Positions 19,876 through 23,168 of a stretch of 23,168 nt of DNA are shown piece by piece. The notes beneath the pieces were generated by a model. It worked only from the letters and a program-made list of their open reading frames with translations. It made no database searches and was not told the origin of the DNA. This DNA comes from Symsagittifera roscoffensis (lineage: Eukaryota; Xenacoelomorpha; Acoela; Convolutidae), in the NCBI RefSeq assembly GCF_963678635.1, contig NW_026971190.1, positions 1 through 23,168 of the forward strand, written 5' to 3'. How positions within the stretch are numbered: the stretch's first letter is position 1; the number at the start of each line of letters is the position of its first letter. The position numbers and the translations under genes were made by a program.

Positions 19876-21474
19876 ATTTGATCCGAAAGAACAATTGTAT
19901 GCAAATACTGCAAACAATCTTCGGGTTGCTCATTATGATTGTCAACTAATGACTTCTAACAAAATGTTCTCTCTAAATAAAGTATCACCTTGCAAAGTCC
20001 AACCAGAAAATATTAAAGTAACCCATGCTTATGTTACTCTTTATTAGAGACATTATCGCGCAAAAGTAAATGCAACAATGTGGCGAATCAAACACCAATC
20101 AATGCGTTGGTTCTGCGATTCTTTTGATTCGAGTGGTATCGACGCTCGACAAAATATGATCACTACTGATCTCCATTTATCTGCCGATCAATGATAATCG
20201 GCCGCCGACAGAGGCTATCTTAACCTAGGCTATGCTAGTATTGGAAATATTCCTTTCAAATATAATGTTAAAACAGTAACTAATGCCCATGCTGGCAAAG
20301 TTGACGGCAAATATCATAATGAATGTGATGGCCGTTCTTGGATTAAACTGGACACTTTTGAAACTTACATGCAAAATGTAACTCTAACTGTTAACCTCAA
20401 GGATGGAACAGTCAATAATTGGCAAAACATTCCTTTGCCCTGTCCAGTGTCTACAAATGGATGTGAAACAACATCCTTAGACGCTTTTGCTTATACTTGG
20501 GAAGAACCCAAAAATTGCATTTTTAAACAGATTTCCGGCTAAAATGATTCAAAACGAAGAATCATACTATATAATTAAAGGCAATTCTAGCCCTGTCTAT
20601 TCATTCTACCCAAACAAAGGATTCTCAAAAATTCATGCTACAGGTGATGAATAAACCGCAATCTCTTTGTGGTCATCCCAGAATAGTGTATCCCACTTCA
20701 TATGATTCACTTTTTATTGCATACACTGACGGTTTCAATATGGATACTGGAATCCAAGTTAAACCAACCCCAGAAACGGGAACTATTCACAAGGCCGGCC
20801 AACCAAATTCTACTTTTCTCACAACAAGTGATGATTTGCCGCCACTCAAATTCTCAACTAGTCAAATTGACTACGAAGCTCATATAGGAACCAAATTGGA
20901 CTATATTCTTTTTAATAGCTTCTACATGCTCAGAACGGCCGAGTTAGCCCTTCTGCAAAATCAATGTGAGCTAGAACGCTCATCAAAATTAAATACTTTA
21001 ATGCTTTCACTTGAAAGCCCACGCTTGGCTGGCTTTATTTTAACTCAGAACCGCTCTATGTTCTTAGAGACCAATGGCAATGTTGCCTGGCTCTACCATT
21101 GTCCGAAATTTTATTCACCTTTGCAATTAATGGATGAATGCTATAATCGCATTCCCATTATGTATAAGGAAAATATTCGATTTGTCGATCCAATTACGCG
21201 ACAAACTTTTCAGTCGGCAGATCTACAAGACTGCTCCGACAAACATTCAAATCTCTTTCAACTAGATGTTGATGATGATAAGTCCTGGATTGAATTAACC
21301 CCTCAAATTACAAGGGTTACAAGACCATATCTCTTTAAACCAAAAGAGATAGTTCAACAGATTAAGCATTCTTTAGCCTCTAGCCAAGGCGCTTTAATCT
21401 TATGCTCAAATGCAAAAATTCTGGAATATGATTTCCGATAATTCAGAGATGAAAGGAATACTGCAAAAAGTATC
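19876..21474 (+). repeat. env tandem duplication, copy 2
   Basis: This differs from copy 1 at about 13 positions (roughly 0.8%), including a C-to-T change creating TAG at 20045 and one extra T in the run at 20520-20524. After AAAAAGTATC it continues into CAGGTCC and the unique membrane-proximal region, so copy 2 is the one contiguous with the C-terminus. A single T (19875) lies at the junction. Confidence 0.95.
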
Positions 21475-21998
21475 CAGGTCCTTTCTAAATGCTAAAAAAT
21501 TTCTTTTCACGGACTCATATAGCCCACTAGGCTCTTCCCAAACAATATATTTGGACTATCTCATCTCTCCAAACTTTTGGAAAAAACAAATACACCCGTA
21601 TATTCGGGAAAGTACAATACTATTTAGAAAAATGCGGAATAGTCTTCGCCTCTTTTCTATTTGTGAAATTCAAACTAGATTGCCTAGTATTCATAATAAA
21701 GGCTATGCATATTCACAAAATTACCGGCCGCTCACTACACTTTGGCAAAGTATTGCTTGCCGCCTCATACAATATACTTTTCACTTCCATAATGACCTCA
21801 ATTTTCACTCAAGATGAGCAAACTGAAAAATAGAACGAGAATATGATCAAAAAATACAAGCCCCTCTTTTAGAGGAAATTGATAAAATAAACAAGGATCG
21901 CATGTATCCTCACATCCAATTAACAAGTTTTGAGAGAAGAACTCAAAACTTGGATCACCCAACAAACCCAGTCTAATAAAAAAATTCTACTGTTCTAG

Positions 21999-22720
21999 GA
22001 TATACCAACTGATTCAACTATGGACGCAACACTTGATGACGACTTGAGAGATTTTGAGGATCTTCTCTCACTCCTGTTTCTACTACTACAACCCCCACTG
22101 CAAAGCCGACCTCAACGCGATCCTTCGTTGAGCCACTACTTCAAATCAATTCAGCCGTCCCAATAACTACAGCATCAAAGCCACCACCCCTAAAAGTTTC
22201 ACCCCCTGATTTTAAAATACCCCTGGTTCCCTCGAATTCCAAAATTCAAAACGGACCCAGATAGTAAGACCATGTAAGATACTAACGGCAAATACGCCGG
22301 TATCAACTTCTCAATATCCAATGACCATTAGGCGACAGCCCTTACACCCCACTGAATTAAATACTAAATTACATATTCAGTTAGAAAGGGAATGATACAT
22401 TCATTCTAACAGTAATCCCGGCTTCGATATGGATCTCAATTATGCTTTGAATCCATTAATCAATCGTTTTAAATTAGAAGCCTATCACCCTTTAAAAAAA
22501 TGTACTCCATAACTAATTCCCTTCTTGAGTATCAAAAATCTATGTCCCAGCAAAATATCTGACAGCAAAATTACAAACCCCCCAGTTAGATGACTATACT
22601 GAGCAAATTCAGCGCAGTCATATACACGAAACGCATCAAATCCGGGAGCTGAAAAAGCAAATCCACAATTTGAAAACAAAAAATCACCAACTTACAGCCC
22701 GGTTGGAAGGAAAATTGTAA
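21999..22720 (+). pseudogene. Second exon of a spliced accessory frame downstream of env, broken
   Basis: The acceptor is TTCTACTGTTCTAG (AG 21997-21998) with a CTAAT branch-like sequence at 21972-21976, which overlaps the env stop. The exon opens in phase 0 with an acidic segment (LDDDLRDFEDLL), matching the phase of the donor at 18164. Coding meaning then moves between frames (near 22065, near 22260, at the A run 22494-22500, near 22555), with an in-frame TGA at 22393. Successive parts are a Thr/Pro/Ser-rich linker, a region with YPMTIRRQPLHPTELN, a helix, and a final coiled coil (IRELKKQIHNLKTKNHQL) ending at TAA 22718-22720. The intact ancestor would have been about 260 residues including the leader. 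Family unknown. The architecture (acidic, disordered, coiled coil) is generic for viral regulatory or adaptor proteins. Confidence 0.5.
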
Positions 22721-23168
22721 AAATTTATCGTTCATTAAAACATTTATTCTTTCGTTTTATATAGCTATGTAGTATAGCTATTAATTTTGCCTTTCTCAAC
22801 AAATTTGACTTATATAAAAACAAAAAATACACCCTTTTGTATGAACCAGTCCTCCCTTATTACGCATATGGACACCCACTTCACATACTACAGGACGAAA
22901 AGGAAACTTCGAGAAAAGAATGCTCAAAGGAATGATAATATTAAACTGACCTGAAAACTTTTGAGAAACAAATAATTTTGATGTATTTAAGTTTATAGTT
23001 AAATCTCTTGGTTGTGTAAACTCTATTTTGATTTATAAATGTAACTGATGCATTTATATCATTCAAGCCTGACTCAAAGTATCAGATGTTCAAAAACATC
23101 TGCTACCTAATTTACCAACAAACTATTGAACAAACTTCATGAGATTGAAAGAAAAAGCTTTGATCGAT
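22721..23168. other. Element 3' region, no firm gene
   Basis: AT-rich sequence with no match to the 5' LTR and no clear polypurine tract. One short plus-strand frame from ATG 22841 to TGA 22952-22954 (37 codons, basic, RTKRKLREKNAQRN near the end) follows a TATATAAAA at about 22811. It is too short to call with any confidence. The 3' LTR, if it exists, is beyond the window. Confidence 0.4.

Larger units (their letters stand above)
18080..21976 (+). pseudogene. env: env: class III-like viral glycoprotein, broken and internally duplicated
   Basis: The frame starts at ATG 18080. A leader of about 45 residues precedes a hydrophobic signal (YLVGLLTLIIL, near 18225-18260) with likely cleavage after TSA at about 18277. 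The ectodomain is Cys- and N-glycosylation-rich. Its second half has an LDYILFNSFYML helix region and FVDPITRQ beside conserved Cys residues, a pattern I associate with the glycoproteins of chuviruses (Jingchuvirales); this match is from memory and tentative. Breaks: TGA TAA at 18593-18598, frame change near 19040-19060, stop at 19839-19841, and equivalents in the second copy plus TAG at 20045 and one extra T in 20520-20524. The C-terminus with hydrophobic membrane segments (about 21633-21825) and a cytoplasmic tail ending at 21974-21976 lies after the duplication in further shifted frames. Role: membrane fusion and entry if intact. This copy is not. Confidence 0.7.
8823..23168 (+). mobile_element. 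Ty3/Gypsy-type endogenous retrovirus-like LTR element with env, partial at 3' end
   Basis: The order LTR, PBS, gag, PR, RT, RNase H, IN with RNase H before integrase places it in the Ty3/Gypsy class. It also has a macro domain in pol, an antisense gene between pol and env, a glycoprotein gene and a last spliced frame. More than 14.3 kb are present and no copy of the 5' LTR sequence appears before 23168, so the 3' LTR is outside the window or lost. Gag, pol, env and the last frame all carry frame breaks. The antisense gene is intact, and so is the RT-RNase H stretch. Confidence 0.85.

Noticed and set aside
22841-22954. 37-codon basic frame after a TATA-like sequence
   Set aside because: Too short and without any homology I can recognise; noted only within the 3' region entry.

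Overview
The window is nuclear DNA from an AT-rich metazoan, probably an invertebrate. It has spliced minus-strand exons with GT/AG borders, long AT-rich introns, dispersed repeats and a very large LTR retrotransposon. No feature fixes the species, and I do not name one.

Positions 1-6681 hold part of a host gene on the minus strand. Four exons (6498-6681, 1811-1971, 1306-1396, 1-199) join in compatible phases and encode a charged coiled-coil protein that then becomes Pro/Lys/Ser-rich. I do not recognise the family. Its introns contain a 192-bp tandem duplication, an old divergent duplication of about 0.65 kb, an imperfect palindrome of about 465 bp, and an inverted pair of dispersed-repeat fragments. 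Positions 7529-8620 are a MITE-like unit: imperfect 36-bp inverted termini and ATTATAAT-rich arms enclose a 420-bp minisatellite with strongly G-biased sequence.

From about 8823 to the window end lies one Ty3/Gypsy-type retrovirus-like element, more than 14.3 kb long, whose 3' LTR is not in the window. The order is 5' LTR, PBS, gag (capsid, CCHC knuckle, Asn-rich tail), a U_UUA_AAC -1 frameshift site with a nested downstream stem, then pol: protease, TARG1-like macro domain, RT-RNase H, HHCC/D,D35E/GPY integrase and a long disordered tail. Next come an intact two-exon gene on the opposite strand (197 codons), then a broken env, and a last broken reading frame that seems to be joined by splicing to the env leader.

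The most unusual parts are: (1) an ADP-ribosyl-hydrolase-like macro domain inside Pol that keeps the Lys and Asp equivalent to the TARG1 catalytic pair; (2) a readable -1 frameshift signal; (3) an antisense spliced gene between pol and env; (4) an env leader ending in a perfect splice donor, matched in phase to an acceptor just after the env stop, an arrangement like HERV-K Rec or lentiviral Tat/Rev; (5) a 1.6-kb tandem duplication of most of env. Gag, pol, env and the last frame carry stops and single-base frame changes, several at homopolymers, so this copy is either decaying or carries sequencing indels.
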